Origin: Allochromatium palmeri
GTDB lineage: Bacteria; Pseudomonadota; Gammaproteobacteria; Chromatiales; Chromatiaceae
Assembly: GCF_009720725.1 (NCBI RefSeq)
Contig: NZ_WNKT01000029.1
Coordinates: 1-51,302 of the forward strand
Direction of reading: 5' to 3'
DNA length: 51,302 nucleotides
Position 1 is the stretch's first letter, and each line of letters starts with the position of its first letter. The notes below the pieces were generated by a model. That model saw nothing but the letters and a program-made list of their open reading frames with translations, made no database searches and was not told where the DNA came from. Below, in pieces: positions 42,437 to 51,263 of the stretch. The position numbers and the translations under genes are program-made.

Positions 42437-43822
42437 ATGCCTGAACTCACGGCTGGACTGCGCGCCGAGCTGGCGCGAATCGCGGGCGCTGACGCGCTAC
42501 TGACCGACCCGGCTGACTGCTGGCCCTATGGCTATGACAACAGTCGCCGTCAGGCTCTGCCCCAAGCGGTTGTCTTCGCGCGCGACGAGGCTCAGGTCGC
42601 CGCGCTGGTCCGGCTCTGCGCGGAGGCTGGATTGCCGCTGATCGCCCGTGGCCTGGGCACCGGCACTACTGGCGCCACGGTGCCCGATCGCGGCGGCGTC
42701 GTGCTCTCGTTCGAACGCATGGACCGGATCCAGCGTATCGAACCCGGCGACCGATTGGCGGTGGTCGAACCGGGCGTGACCAACGCGCGGTTGCAGCAGG
42801 CCATCGCCGCCGCGGGCTTCTTCTGGCCGCCGGACCCGACCAGCGCCGCCACCTGCACCATCGGCGGCAACCTGGCCTATAACTCAGCGGGCCCGCGCGC
42901 GGTCAAGTACGGCACGCCGCGCGAGAACACCCTGGGTCTGCGCGCGGTGAGCGGCACGGGTGAGGTCTTCCACACCGGTGTCCTCACTACCAAGGGCGTG
43001 GTCGGCTATGACCTGACGCGGCTCATCATCGGCTCCGAGGGCACGCTCGCGCTCGTCACCGAGGCCACACTCAAACTCACCCCGCTCCCCGAGGCCAAGC
43101 GCACCCTGCGCGCGACCTATGCTGACATCCACAGCGCCGCGCTCGCCGTCTCGGCCATCATGGCCCAGCCGGTCACGCCCTGCGCGCTGGAGATTATGGA
43201 CGGTTCGGCGATCGAGATGGTCAGCCGCTATTCCGAACTCGACCTGCCGGCGGGGGCTGGAGCGCTGTTGATGATCGAGGTCGACGGTCCGGCGGCCTGT
43301 ATCCAGGAAGCCCAGCGGGCGGTCGGTGAGGCGGCGCGTGTCTCGGGTCTGCTGGAATTGCGCCTCGCTGAGACCACCGAGGAAGTGGCGGCGCTCTGGA
43401 AAACACGCAAGGCACTGTCTCCGGCCCTGCGTCACATCGCCCCGAAGAAGATCAACGAGGACGTGGTGGTGCCTGTTTCGCACATGGGCGCGTTCATCAA
43501 TGGGCTGGAGCAACTCGCGCACGAAACCGGTATTCGTATCGTCAACTTCGGGCATGCCGGCAACGGCAACATCCATGTCAATCTGCTGATCGATCCGGAC
43601 GACGCCGAGGAGGTCGCGCGCGCTGCGCACTGTCTGGACGCGGTCTTCACGCTGGTGCTGCGGCTAGGGGGAACGCTCTCAGGTGAGCACGGCGTGGGAC
43701 TCGAAAAGCGCGATTTCGTCGACCGCGAACTCGACCCGGTCGCGCTGCGGCTCATGCACGCCATCAAGTCGCAGTTCGATCCGGCGGGCATCCTCAATCC
43801 CGGCAAGTCGCTGCCCGTCTAG
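42437..43822 (+). CDS. FAD-binding oxidase of the GlcD/D-lactate dehydrogenase family
   Basis: The 461-residue product has an N-terminal FAD-binding PCMH domain (RGLGTGTTGATVPDRGG near 70-87, PDPTSAATCTIGGNLAYNS near 135-153) and a C-terminal FAD-oxidase domain ending with FGHAGNGNIHVN and SGEHGVGLEKRDF. It may be glycolate oxidase GlcD or a D-lactate/D-2-hydroxyacid dehydrogenase; no glcE or glcF lies beside it, so the substrate is open. Glycolate use would fit a CO2-fixing host, but this is only inference. It converges on ptsP, sharing a CTAG stop. Confidence 0.9.
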   Translation: MPELTAGLRAELARIAGADALLTDPADCWPYGYDNSRRQALPQAVVFARDEAQVAALVRLCAEAGLPLIARGLGTGTTGATVPDRGGVVLSFERMDRIQRIEPGDRLAVVEPGVTNARLQQAIAAAGFFWPPDPTSAATCTIGGNLAYNSAGPRAVKYGTPRENTLGLRAVSGTGEVFHTGVLTTKGVVGYDLTRLIIGSEGTLALVTEATLKLTPLPEAKRTLRATYADIHSAALAVSAIMAQPVTPCALEIMDGSAIEMVSRYSELDLPAGAGALLMIEVDGPAACIQEAQRAVGEAARVSGLLELRLAETTEEVAALWKTRKALSPALRHIAPKKINEDVVVPVSHMGAFINGLEQLAHETGIRIVNFGHAGNGNIHVNLLIDPDDAEEVARAAHCLDAVFTLVLRLGGTLSGEHGVGLEKRDFVDRELDPVALRLMHAIKSQFDPAGILNPGKSLPV

Positions 43823-46143
43823 CGACCCGGTCGCACCAGACCGCCCAGTCCGACGGTCTCCAGTGCATCGAGCAGCAGACGACGCACCGAGCCGGCATCC
43901 TCGCATTGCAGGGCAACCTTGAGCACCTCACGCGCCCGCGCGCGGCTGATGCTGCGGATAACCTTCTTGACCCGCAGCAGACTGCCGGCCCCCATGCTGA
44001 GGCTGTGCACGCCCATGCCCAGCAGCAAAAAGGTCGCCAGCGGGTCGCCGGCCATTTCGCCGCAGACGCTGACTTCCTTGCCGTGGAGCCGCGCGCCGGT
44101 CAGGATCTGCAAAAGCGCGCGCAGGACCGCTGGATGATATTCGTTGTAGAGCTTGGCCACATGCGGATTGTTACGATCAACCGCCAGTAGATACTGGGTG
44201 AGATCATTGGTGCCCACGGACAGAAAATCGACCCGGCGCGCCAGGGCCTCGGCTTGGTAGACGGCCGCCGGCACTTCGATCATGACCCCGACCGGCGGCA
44301 TCCGCACCTGATAGCCTTCCTCCAGCAGCTCGTCATGGGCGCGCTGGATCAGGAGCAAGGCATCGTCGACCTCGCCGACGGTGCTGACCATGGGCAGCAG
44401 CAGTTGCAGGTTGTCGAGTCCGATGGCCGCGCGCAGGACCGCGCGCACCTGGGTCAGAAAAATCTCGGGATGATCGAGCGTGATGCGGATGCCGCGCCAG
44501 CCGAGGAAGGGATTGGCCTCGTGCATCGGAAAGTACGGCAACGGCTTGTCGCCGCCGATGTCGAGCGTGCGGATGGTCACCGGACGCGGCGCGAACAGCT
44601 CCAGGACATGCCGGTAGTTGCTCATCTGCGCCGCCTCGCTCGGAAAGCTGTCGCGCACGATGAAGGGCAGTTCGGTGCGGTAGAGACCGACGCCGGCCGA
44701 CTCCTCGATGCCGAGCGGGCGGCTCTCGGACACCAGCCCCGTATTGAGATAGAGCGGAATCGTATAGCCATCAGTGGTATCGGCCGGCAGATGACTCAGA
44801 GCTTGCAGCTCAGAGGTCAGGGCCGCGTCATCAGCCGCGAGACGCTGGTACTCCGAACGCACGGCCGGCCCCGGCGAGACATACACGCGCCCGCGGTAGC
44901 CGTCGACCACCATTTCGCGCCCCTCGACCCGGCTGACCGGCAGATCGGACACCCCCATGGCCGCCGGAACACCCATGCCGCGCGCCAGGATGCCGACATG
45001 CGATGAACCCGAACCCGTGGTTGACACGACCCCGGCCAGCTTCTCGCGCGGCACATCGGCGATCTGCATGGCGCTGATCTCCTCACCCACCAGGATGGTG
45101 TGTGACGCATACTGGATCGGTGTCGTGTCCCGATTCTGTAAGTGCATCAGGATACAGCGCCCCAGATCGCGCACGTCCGAGGCCCGCTCGCGCAGGTAGG
45201 CATCATCCATGGCGTCGAACACCCGTGCGTGATCGGCGATGGTCTCGCGCAAGGCACCCGGCGCCCAGTTGCCGGCGCGAATCCGTGACAGCGTGCCATC
45301 GATCAGGGTGTCGCTCTCCAGCATCAGCCGCCAGGCATCGAACAGCGCCATGTCCTCGACACGCAGATGGACCTGGGTGCGGCTGGCGAAACGATCGAGG
45401 TCGCCGGCAACCTCGCGCACCGCCCGGCGAAATTCCTCGGCCTCAGCGTCCAGATCCTCGGGGCGTCGATCGGGCACGGCGTCCAGATCGGCCGGCGGAT
45501 AGACCACAACCGCGTGTCCGATGCCGATGCCCGGCGAGGCGGCCAGTCCCGGCAGAAAGCGTTGCGGGATGCCGTCGTCCTGCAAGCGCACCAACTCGCC
45601 GCTGGTACGGGCAAAGGTGATGGCACCGGCCAGTTGCGAGGCCAGGGTCATGACGAAGGTGACCTCGTCCTCACCGAAGTGGCGCCGCTGGCGCTGGCGC
45701 AGCACCAGGACGCCGAGCACCTTGCGATTCTGGATGATGGGCGCGCCGAGAAAGCCGTGATACCGCTCTTCGCCGGTATCGGTGATGCATTCATAGCGCG
45801 GATGGTTGGCGGCGTCGTCGAGATTGATTGGCTCGGCGCGCTCGCTCACCTGCCCGATCAGTCCGCGCCCGAGTTCGAGCCGTACCCGTCCCACGGCATC
45901 CAGGCGCAGACCATCGGTCGCGTGCAGGATGTGGCGATGATTGTCGTAGTCGTTGAGATAGACCGAGCAGACATCCGCCCCCACGGCCTGCTTGACACGG
46001 CGCACGATGATGGAGAGCGCCTGCTCGAGATCACGGGCGTTGTTCACCTCCTGAACGATACGCCTGAGTGATTCGAGCATGCTGGGCGAGGTGATCGCGC
46101 CCTGGGAAGATGGGATCTCGGACAAATTCGTGCCTGATTGCAT
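43819..46143 (-). CDS. ptsP: Phosphoenolpyruvate--protein phosphotransferase PtsP (enzyme I-Ntr)
   Basis: PtsP starts the nitrogen PTS: it autophosphorylates from PEP and passes phosphate to NPr (PtsO). The product has an N-terminal GAF domain (VGADVCSVYLNDYDNHRHIL), a PEP-utilising domain with active His in GSGSSHVGILARGMGVPAAM, and a C-terminal PEP-binding TIM barrel with the EIIDVPAAV-type block VGVMIEVPAAVYQAE and SVGTNDLTQYLLAVDRNN. From 46143 it has 774 residues. The ATG at 46080 (MLESLRRIVQEV) lines up with E. coli PtsP and is a serious alternative start. It lies downstream of rppH as in E. coli. Confidence 0.97.
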   Translation of the reverse strand: MQSGTNLSEIPSSQGAITSPSMLESLRRIVQEVNNARDLEQALSIIVRRVKQAVGADVCSVYLNDYDNHRHILHATDGLRLDAVGRVRLELGRGLIGQVSERAEPINLDDAANHPRYECITDTGEERYHGFLGAPIIQNRKVLGVLVLRQRQRRHFGEDEVTFVMTLASQLAGAITFARTSGELVRLQDDGIPQRFLPGLAASPGIGIGHAVVVYPPADLDAVPDRRPEDLDAEAEEFRRAVREVAGDLDRFASRTQVHLRVEDMALFDAWRLMLESDTLIDGTLSRIRAGNWAPGALRETIADHARVFDAMDDAYLRERASDVRDLGRCILMHLQNRDTTPIQYASHTILVGEEISAMQIADVPREKLAGVVSTTGSGSSHVGILARGMGVPAAMGVSDLPVSRVEGREMVVDGYRGRVYVSPGPAVRSEYQRLAADDAALTSELQALSHLPADTTDGYTIPLYLNTGLVSESRPLGIEESAGVGLYRTELPFIVRDSFPSEAAQMSNYRHVLELFAPRPVTIRTLDIGGDKPLPYFPMHEANPFLGWRGIRITLDHPEIFLTQVRAVLRAAIGLDNLQLLLPMVSTVGEVDDALLLIQRAHDELLEEGYQVRMPPVGVMIEVPAAVYQAEALARRVDFLSVGTNDLTQYLLAVDRNNPHVAKLYNEYHPAVLRALLQILTGARLHGKEVSVCGEMAGDPLATFLLLGMGVHSLSMGAGSLLRVKKVIRSISRARAREVLKVALQCEDAGSVRRLLLDALETVGLGGLVRPGR

Positions 46144-46187
46144 GCGGACCTAAGCCATTCCCTCGACCCTTTCCCGGTGGAAGGGGC

Positions 46188-46736
46188 TCATGGATATCCC
46201 TGACGTAACAATCTGGAGGGGCCAGCGTAGACATGGCGGCGATCCGGAACCCCCTCGGGATAGAGAGCGGGTGCCAACTCTTCGAGTGCCTGCTGGTAGA
46301 CATGGCGCTTGAAATACACCACCTCGTAGAGCGGCTGCCAATAGCGCACCCAACGCCAGGCGTCGAACTCGGGCTTGTCGGTGCGATCGAGGCAGAAGGC
46401 ATCCTCGTCACAATCGACACGCAGCATGAACCACACTTGCTTCTGGCCGATACAGGTCGGGCCGGGGCCACAGTAATGGCGTCGGATGTAGCGCTTGGGC
46501 AGGTGATAACGCAGCCAACCGCGCGTACAACCCAGGATGGTGACCTGCTGTTCGCGCAGACCGACTTCCTCTTCCAGCTCGCGAAACATGGCCTGTTCGG
46601 GCGTCTCATCGGGGTTGATGCCACCCTGAGGAAACTGCCAGGCGTTCTGGCCAACGCGGCGCCCCCAGAATAGGCGACGGTCCTGATTACTCAGGATAAT
46701 GCCAACATTGGGTCTAAAGCCGTCGTGGTCGATCAA
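46188..46736 (-). CDS. rppH: RNA 5'-pyrophosphohydrolase RppH
   Basis: RppH removes pyrophosphate from mRNA 5' ends and so triggers RNase E decay. The 182-residue product reads [18 protein letters not shown] at the start and has the Nudix box [20 protein letters not shown], with [20 protein letters not shown] and [12 protein letters not shown] as in E. coli RppH. The start codon is TTG at 46736, supported by alignment to the family N-terminus and an AAGGAGAG site 10 bases upstream. ptsP follows after about 44 bases. Confidence 0.96.
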   Translation of the reverse strand: MIDHDGFRPNVGIILSNQDRRLFWGRRVGQNAWQFPQGGINPDETPEQAMFRELEEEVGLREQQVTILGCTRGWLRYHLPKRYIRRHYCGPGPTCIGQKQVWFMLRVDCDEDAFCLDRTDKPEFDAWRWVRYWQPLYEVVYFKRHVYQQALEELAPALYPEGVPDRRHVYAGPSRLLRQGYP

Positions 46737-47021
46737 GGATGCGTCTCTCCTTGGCTTGTTACTGGCTCATTCTTCCATAGAGCAGTCGTTTCCGGCAAGC
46801 CAGCGAACGTATAAGCGATTTCCAATCAAGAGCTTGGTTGTCACCAAGCGCGGACACGCTGATACGGGCCGAATCGCCGGGATGTCCTCCATCTCGCTCG
46901 TCACAGGCGGTTGATCACAGCCATCCGCCCTTGAAACCCGCGCGCCAATCCCGGAGTATCACCCTCAAGGGCGCAAGATCCGCGCCAGACTCCCCTTCAC
47001 TCACAGACTGGAATCAGCCGC
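46737..47021. other. Divergent intergenic region between rppH and the HAD gene
   Basis: These 285 bases hold no recognisable gene. A perfect 7-bp hairpin GCTTGGT-TGTC-ACCAAGC lies at 46832-46849, near the middle. No U-run follows on either strand, and no strong promoter pair was recognised. Confidence 0.5.
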
Positions 47022-47678
47022 GTGCCACTCGCTATCTTCGATCTCGACAATACACTCTTAGACGGTGACTCGGACTATCTCTGGGGATGCTATCTCGCCC
47101 AACATGGACTTGTGGACGGCGCTGAATACGCGCGCGAGAACGAGCGATTCTATCGCGAATATCAGGCCGGCACCCTGGATATCCAAGAATTTCTGCGTTT
47201 TTCGCTGCGTCCGTTGCGCGAGCACCCGCGCGAGCGTCTGGAGGCGTTGCGCGCGCGCTTCCTCGAAGAGCAGATCGAGCCGATCATGACTCCGGCCGCG
47301 CGCGCGCTCGTCGCGCGTCACCAGTCCGATGGTGACACCCTGCTCATCATCACCGCGACCAATGCCTTTGTCACGGCACCGATCGCCGAGCGCTTCGGCG
47401 TGCCGCATCTGATTGCCACCCTGCCCGCCGAACGCGACGGCGCTTATACGGGTGAGGTCGAGGGTGTGCCCTCCTTTCGTGAGGGCAAGGTCGAGCGGCT
47501 CGAACACTGGCTCGCCGAGCAGGGGTTGGATCTTGCGGGCAGTTACTTCTACAGCGACTCGCATAACGATCTGCCGCTGCTGGAGCGGGTCGAGCGACCG
47601 ATTGCCGTCAATCCGGATGCTCAGTTGCGTGCCACGGCCGAGACACGCGGCTGGCCGATCCTGTCGCTACGTGACTGA
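47022..47678 (+). CDS. HAD-superfamily IB phosphatase
   Basis: The 218-residue product is an HAD subfamily IB hydrolase of the SerB/CicA type: catalytic Asp pair in AIFDLDNTLLDGDSDYLW, motif II in LLIITATNAFV, the Lys in FREGKVERL, and motif III YFYSDSHNDLPLLE. Members act on phosphoserine, histidinol phosphate or lipid-linked phosphates; the substrate here is not predictable. The start is GTG at 47022. It lies 104 bases before a lipid acyltransferase operon on the same strand and could be part of it. Confidence 0.88.
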   Translation: MPLAIFDLDNTLLDGDSDYLWGCYLAQHGLVDGAEYARENERFYREYQAGTLDIQEFLRFSLRPLREHPRERLEALRARFLEEQIEPIMTPAARALVARHQSDGDTLLIITATNAFVTAPIAERFGVPHLIATLPAERDGAYTGEVEGVPSFREGKVERLEHWLAEQGLDLAGSYFYSDSHNDLPLLERVERPIAVNPDAQLRATAETRGWPILSLRD

Positions 47679-47782
47679 GAGCGCTGCCTGCGTTCACCGA
47701 CCTGTCATCCACTCCACATCAGGCCGCAACACTCGCCGCCTAAGATAGCTCTCCAGGCATTCTTCACCTGTGAGGGCATTCA

Positions 47783-48544
47783 ATGGTCGCTTCGGCTTCC
47801 GCGTCGCTCGCCAAGCGTGGCGAGCGTCTCTATGTCGAGATCGCAACATCCGAGTCCGAGGTGCGCGAAGCTCAGGCTTTGCGCTACCAGGTCTTCGGCG
47901 AGGAAATGGGGGCTCAGCTCACGGGCGGGCCGGGCTACGACCGCGACGCATTCGACGACCATTGTCAGCATCTGCTCGTCCGCGACTCACGCACCGGGCG
48001 AGTCGTCGGCTGCACCCGTCTGCTGACCGACCAGAACGCGGCACGAGTCGGACGTTTTTACTCGGAGAGTGAATTCGCACTGGAGTCGATCACGCGTCTG
48101 GATGGACGTCTGCTGGAGGTCGGCCGTACCTGTATCGCGTCTGAGTTCCGGCAGGGATCGGCGCTTGCCGTGCTCTGGTCGGGCCTGGCCGGATTCGTCC
48201 GCATCAACGGTTTCGACTATCTCTTCGGCTGCGCCAGCGTCCCACTCGGTGAGCGGGACATCCAGGCGGCGGCCATCATGAACCGACTGCGCCGCCAAGC
48301 GATGGCGCCCGAGGATCGGCGCGTCACGCCGCACACGCCACTGCTCACGACCCAGGTCGCCGATGACGTCCTGGATGCCCCCTTGCCGCCCTTGCTGCGC
48401 GCCTATGTCCGTCTCGGTGCCAAGGCCTGCGGCGAACCCTGTCGCGATCCAGAGTTCGGCGTTGCCGACGTGCTGATGCTGCTCGACCTCAAGACGCTGA
48501 GTCCGGCCTACTCACGGCATTTTTTCGACAGACACGGCTTTTGA
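47783..48544 (+). CDS. olsB: GNAT-family N-acyltransferase, OlsB-like (ornithine lipid synthesis)
   Basis: The 253-residue product matches the GNAT/hemolysin-like acyltransferase family that includes OlsB, which puts a 3-hydroxyacyl chain on the alpha-amino group of ornithine. Visible blocks are EAQALRYQVFGEEMGA near 30-45, VVGCTRLL near 75, and LLEVGRTCIASEFRQGSALAVLW near 112-134. Together with the downstream PlsC-like gene it forms a probable olsBA pair. A GAGGG ribosome site precedes the ATG. The acceptor amino acid (ornithine, glycine, lysine) cannot be told from sequence by eye. Confidence 0.83.
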   Translation: MVASASASLAKRGERLYVEIATSESEVREAQALRYQVFGEEMGAQLTGGPGYDRDAFDDHCQHLLVRDSRTGRVVGCTRLLTDQNAARVGRFYSESEFALESITRLDGRLLEVGRTCIASEFRQGSALAVLWSGLAGFVRINGFDYLFGCASVPLGERDIQAAAIMNRLRRQAMAPEDRRVTPHTPLLTTQVADDVLDAPLPPLLRAYVRLGAKACGEPCRDPEFGVADVLMLLDLKTLSPAYSRHFFDRHGF

Positions 48545-48633
48545 GCCGCGCCGAGTGGCCGTCCTATGCCTCGCTGCAATGCACCACACTCGACGCCAAT
48601 GCTTCTCACGAATCGTTTTCGCGCCCAAGTCCA

Positions 48634-49479
48634 ATGGCGCATAAAACCATGATGGCGCGAATACTTTGGCGAACCTGGCGTGTCGGCGAGCACCTCGCGA
48701 CCGGCGTGCTCGTCGGTCTCTATGCCACCCTTCGCCGTCGCCGGCCACAGCGACCGACCTGGTTGCCAAGCGCTGTGCGCTGGTGGCATGGACGGCTCGT
48801 TCGGGCACTGGGTGTTCAGGTTCGTGTCGAGGGCCGATTGGAAACCAACTGTCTGTTGATCGGCAATCATATCTCCTGGCTCGACATCCCGATCCTCGGT
48901 GCGCAGGGCGAGATTCGCTTTCTCTCCAAGTCGGATGTCCGACGCTGGCCGCTGATCGGCTGGATGGCGGTACTCGCCGGAACGCGCTTCATCGAACGCG
49001 GCGCGCACCAGTCTGAGCACGTTCTCAGCCAGTTGCGCGAGGATCTGGAGTCGCGGCGCACGGTCATGATCTTCCCGGAGGGCACCACGACCGATGGGCG
49101 AACCCTCGGGCGTTTCCATCCCCGGCTCTTCGCCCTCGCCCAGTCTTCCGGCGTGCGCATCCAGCCTGTCGCCATTCGCTATCGACGTCTGGACGACCCG
49201 GCCCCGGACACGGCTGTCCCCTATATCGGCGATGACAGTCTGATTGCCAACCTCGGGCGTCTCATTCGTCATCCAGGGCTGATCGCCCAGATCCATTTTC
49301 TTCCGGCGGTGTACGCCCTGGAGGGTGAGTCACGCCGCGCACTGGCTGAGCGCGTACGCCTTGCCATTCTCGCCTCGCTCAACGCTTTGGACAGAACGTC
49401 GACAATGACCGCCAAGGACGAAGTTTCGGTGGTCGACGATGATGAAATTCCATTCCGGCTGGAGCCTGGAGCCGCCTGA
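48634..49479 (+). CDS. olsA: PlsC-like 1-acyl transferase, OlsA-like
   Basis: The product is a lysophospholipid acyltransferase-family protein with the HX4D motif NHISWLD and the FPEGTTTDGR motif, preceded by a hydrophobic helix (LATGVLVGLYATL). As OlsA it would O-acylate lyso-ornithine lipid made by OlsB; a lysophosphatidate acyltransferase is the alternative. The frame is open from a TTG at 48541 that overlaps the olsB stop, but the first 31 residues of that version show no family similarity. The ATG at 48634 gives 281 residues; 48649 and 48652 are also possible. Confidence 0.82.
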   Translation: MAHKTMMARILWRTWRVGEHLATGVLVGLYATLRRRRPQRPTWLPSAVRWWHGRLVRALGVQVRVEGRLETNCLLIGNHISWLDIPILGAQGEIRFLSKSDVRRWPLIGWMAVLAGTRFIERGAHQSEHVLSQLREDLESRRTVMIFPEGTTTDGRTLGRFHPRLFALAQSSGVRIQPVAIRYRRLDDPAPDTAVPYIGDDSLIANLGRLIRHPGLIAQIHFLPAVYALEGESRRALAERVRLAILASLNALDRTSTMTAKDEVSVVDDDEIPFRLEPGAA

Positions 49480-49482
49480 ATC

Positions 49483-50712
49483 ATGTCTAGCACAACGCGG
49501 ATCACGTCCCCGTCACCACTCGATCGGCTCAAGATCGCCATCGTGACCGAGACCTATCCCCCTGAGATCAACGGCGTAGCCAATACCATGCGCCATTTCG
49601 CCGAAGGGATGGCCGAGCGTGGTCATGGCATCCAACTGGTTCGACCGCGACAACCCGCCGATCCGCGACGCCCCGAAGGCACAGAAACGCTTGATCTGCA
49701 TCTGGTGCCTGGTCTACCGATCCCCGGCTATCGAGGTCTGCGTTTCGGGCTCCCGGTCTATTGGCGTCTGCGCCGTCTCTGGCATCGAAGCGCGCCCGAC
49801 CTGGTCTATATCGCAACCCAGGGGCCGCTCGGCCATGCCGCGCTCTCGGCGGCACGGGCGCTTGCGATCCCTACGGTCACCGGGTTTCACACCCATTTTC
49901 AGCAATATAGTCAACATTATGGTCTCGGCGCTCTGACACATCAGATCGAGGGGACGCTGAGGCACTTCCACAACCGCTCCGACACAACGCTGGTTCCGAC
50001 CGCTGACTTGCGCGACAGCTTAGCGAACGAGGGCTTCGAAAACCTTCATGTCTTCGGACGTGGGGTAGATGTCACGCGATTCTCGCCAGACTGGCGTTCC
50101 GACGCACTACGTCGCTCCTGGGGATGTAGCGAGAATGATCTGGTCGCACTCTATGTCGGCCGAATCGCGGCGGAGAAGAATCTAGCCCTGGCGCTTGCTG
50201 GCTTTCGTGCCATTCAGCGCCAGTGTCCGAGCGCGCGCTTCGTGCTGGTCGGTGATGGTCCTGAACGGGCGCATTTGCAACAGGAACATCCCGATCTGAT
50301 CTTTGCAGGCGCGCGCGTCGGAGACGAACTTGCCGCGCACTATGCCTCGGGCGACCTTTTCCTGTTTCCAAGTCTCACCGAGACCTTTGGCAATGTCGTC
50401 ACCGAAGCCATGGCGAGTGCTCTACCTGTCATCGCCTTCGATTACGCGGCCGCGCATGCACACGTCTCATCAGGGATCAATGGTGTGACCGTACCGATCG
50501 AGGCCGGCCCTGATTTTGTTGCCGCCTGTCTCGACTGTGTTGGCGATCGGGAACGACTGCGTCGAATGGGGTTCGAAGCCAGAAGGGCCGCGCTGAAGAT
50601 TGGTTGGGATCGTGTCCTGGGGCGGGTTGAGGAACAATTATTTGCGGTGATTCATAGACGACGAGTGAAAGCGGAGTCCTGTCATGCAAGCTTGGCTACA
50701 ACACCTGAATGA
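49483..50712 (+). CDS. GT4-family glycosyltransferase, probably lipid-directed
   Basis: The 409-residue GT-B protein has the N-terminal block IAIVTETYPPEINGVANTM and a C-terminal nucleotide-sugar domain with ALYVGRIAAEKNLALAL, FVLVGDGPE and the EX7E motif ETFGNVVTE. The N-terminal pattern is shared by SQD2-like, MgtA/PimB-like and diacylglycerol glycosyltransferases. With the acyltransferases upstream and the PAP2 phosphatase downstream, a glycolipid product is likely, though donor and acceptor are unknown. It starts 4 bases after olsA and overlaps the PAP2 gene by 29 bases. Confidence 0.88.
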   Translation: MSSTTRITSPSPLDRLKIAIVTETYPPEINGVANTMRHFAEGMAERGHGIQLVRPRQPADPRRPEGTETLDLHLVPGLPIPGYRGLRFGLPVYWRLRRLWHRSAPDLVYIATQGPLGHAALSAARALAIPTVTGFHTHFQQYSQHYGLGALTHQIEGTLRHFHNRSDTTLVPTADLRDSLANEGFENLHVFGRGVDVTRFSPDWRSDALRRSWGCSENDLVALYVGRIAAEKNLALALAGFRAIQRQCPSARFVLVGDGPERAHLQQEHPDLIFAGARVGDELAAHYASGDLFLFPSLTETFGNVVTEAMASALPVIAFDYAAAHAHVSSGINGVTVPIEAGPDFVAACLDCVGDRERLRRMGFEARRAALKIGWDRVLGRVEEQLFAVIHRRRVKAESCHASLATTPE

Positions 50713-51211
50713 GTTGGAAATGTCCGTCTGTCGTCTCTGGACACGTTCCGGGCAACGTTTCTGGATTCGGCGACCCTTTGCCCTGATCAGTCGCTTGGGA
50801 GATGGTGTGTTCTGGTATAGCCTCATGGCCGCCCTGCCATTGGTCTATGGATTGAACGGATTACAAGCCAGTTTGCACATGATGGCGACCGGCGGTGTGG
50901 CACTACTTCTCTACAAGTCGCTTAAAGGCCTGACGCGGCGTGCTCGCCCCTGTCATCATTCACATGACATCATGGCCTTAGTTCCGCCGCTCGACCAATA
51001 TAGTTTTCCCTCCGGGCATACACTCCATGCTGTCACTTTCTCGACTGTCGCCATCTACTACATCCCCGAATTAGCTTGGATTCTGGTTCCTTTCTCGACC
51101 CTGATTGCGCTTTCGCGCATCATTCTAGGACTTCATTATCCAAGCGACGTCTTGATGGCAACCGTGATCGGTTTAGGTTTAGCGTATTTAAGCATTTCGG
51201 CGATCATGTAA
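50684..51211 (+). CDS. PAP2-family membrane phosphatase
   Basis: The 175-residue membrane protein has all three acid phosphatase motifs: KGLTRRARP (KX6RP), FPSGHTLH and SRIILGLHYPSD (SRX5HX3D). Hydrophobic helices lie around GVFWYSLMAALPLVYGL and VLMATVIGLGLAYLSISAI. Such enzymes hydrolyse phosphatidate, undecaprenyl diphosphate or phosphatidylglycerol phosphate; in this operon, production of diacylglycerol for the glycosyltransferase is an attractive guess. A GGAG site lies 8 bases before the ATG at 50684. Confidence 0.92.
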   Translation: MQAWLQHLNELEMSVCRLWTRSGQRFWIRRPFALISRLGDGVFWYSLMAALPLVYGLNGLQASLHMMATGGVALLLYKSLKGLTRRARPCHHSHDIMALVPPLDQYSFPSGHTLHAVTFSTVAIYYIPELAWILVPFSTLIALSRIILGLHYPSDVLMATVIGLGLAYLSISAIM

Positions 51212-51235
51212 ACGATGATCAAGCCCAAAACCAAG

Positions 51236-51263
51236 ACCCCCGCCACTGTGTAGTGGAGGGGGT
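51236..51263. terminator. Strong hairpin after the lipid operon
   Basis: ACCCCC and CCACT pair with AGTGG and GGGGGT around a GTGT loop: 11 base pairs with one G/A mismatch, starting 25 bases after the PAP2 stop. No U-run follows on the plus strand; on the minus strand TCTTGGTTTT follows. It may end transcription or be an end of a repeat element that continues past the window. A weaker stem, AGGGC/GCCCT, lies at 51275-51293. Confidence 0.5.
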
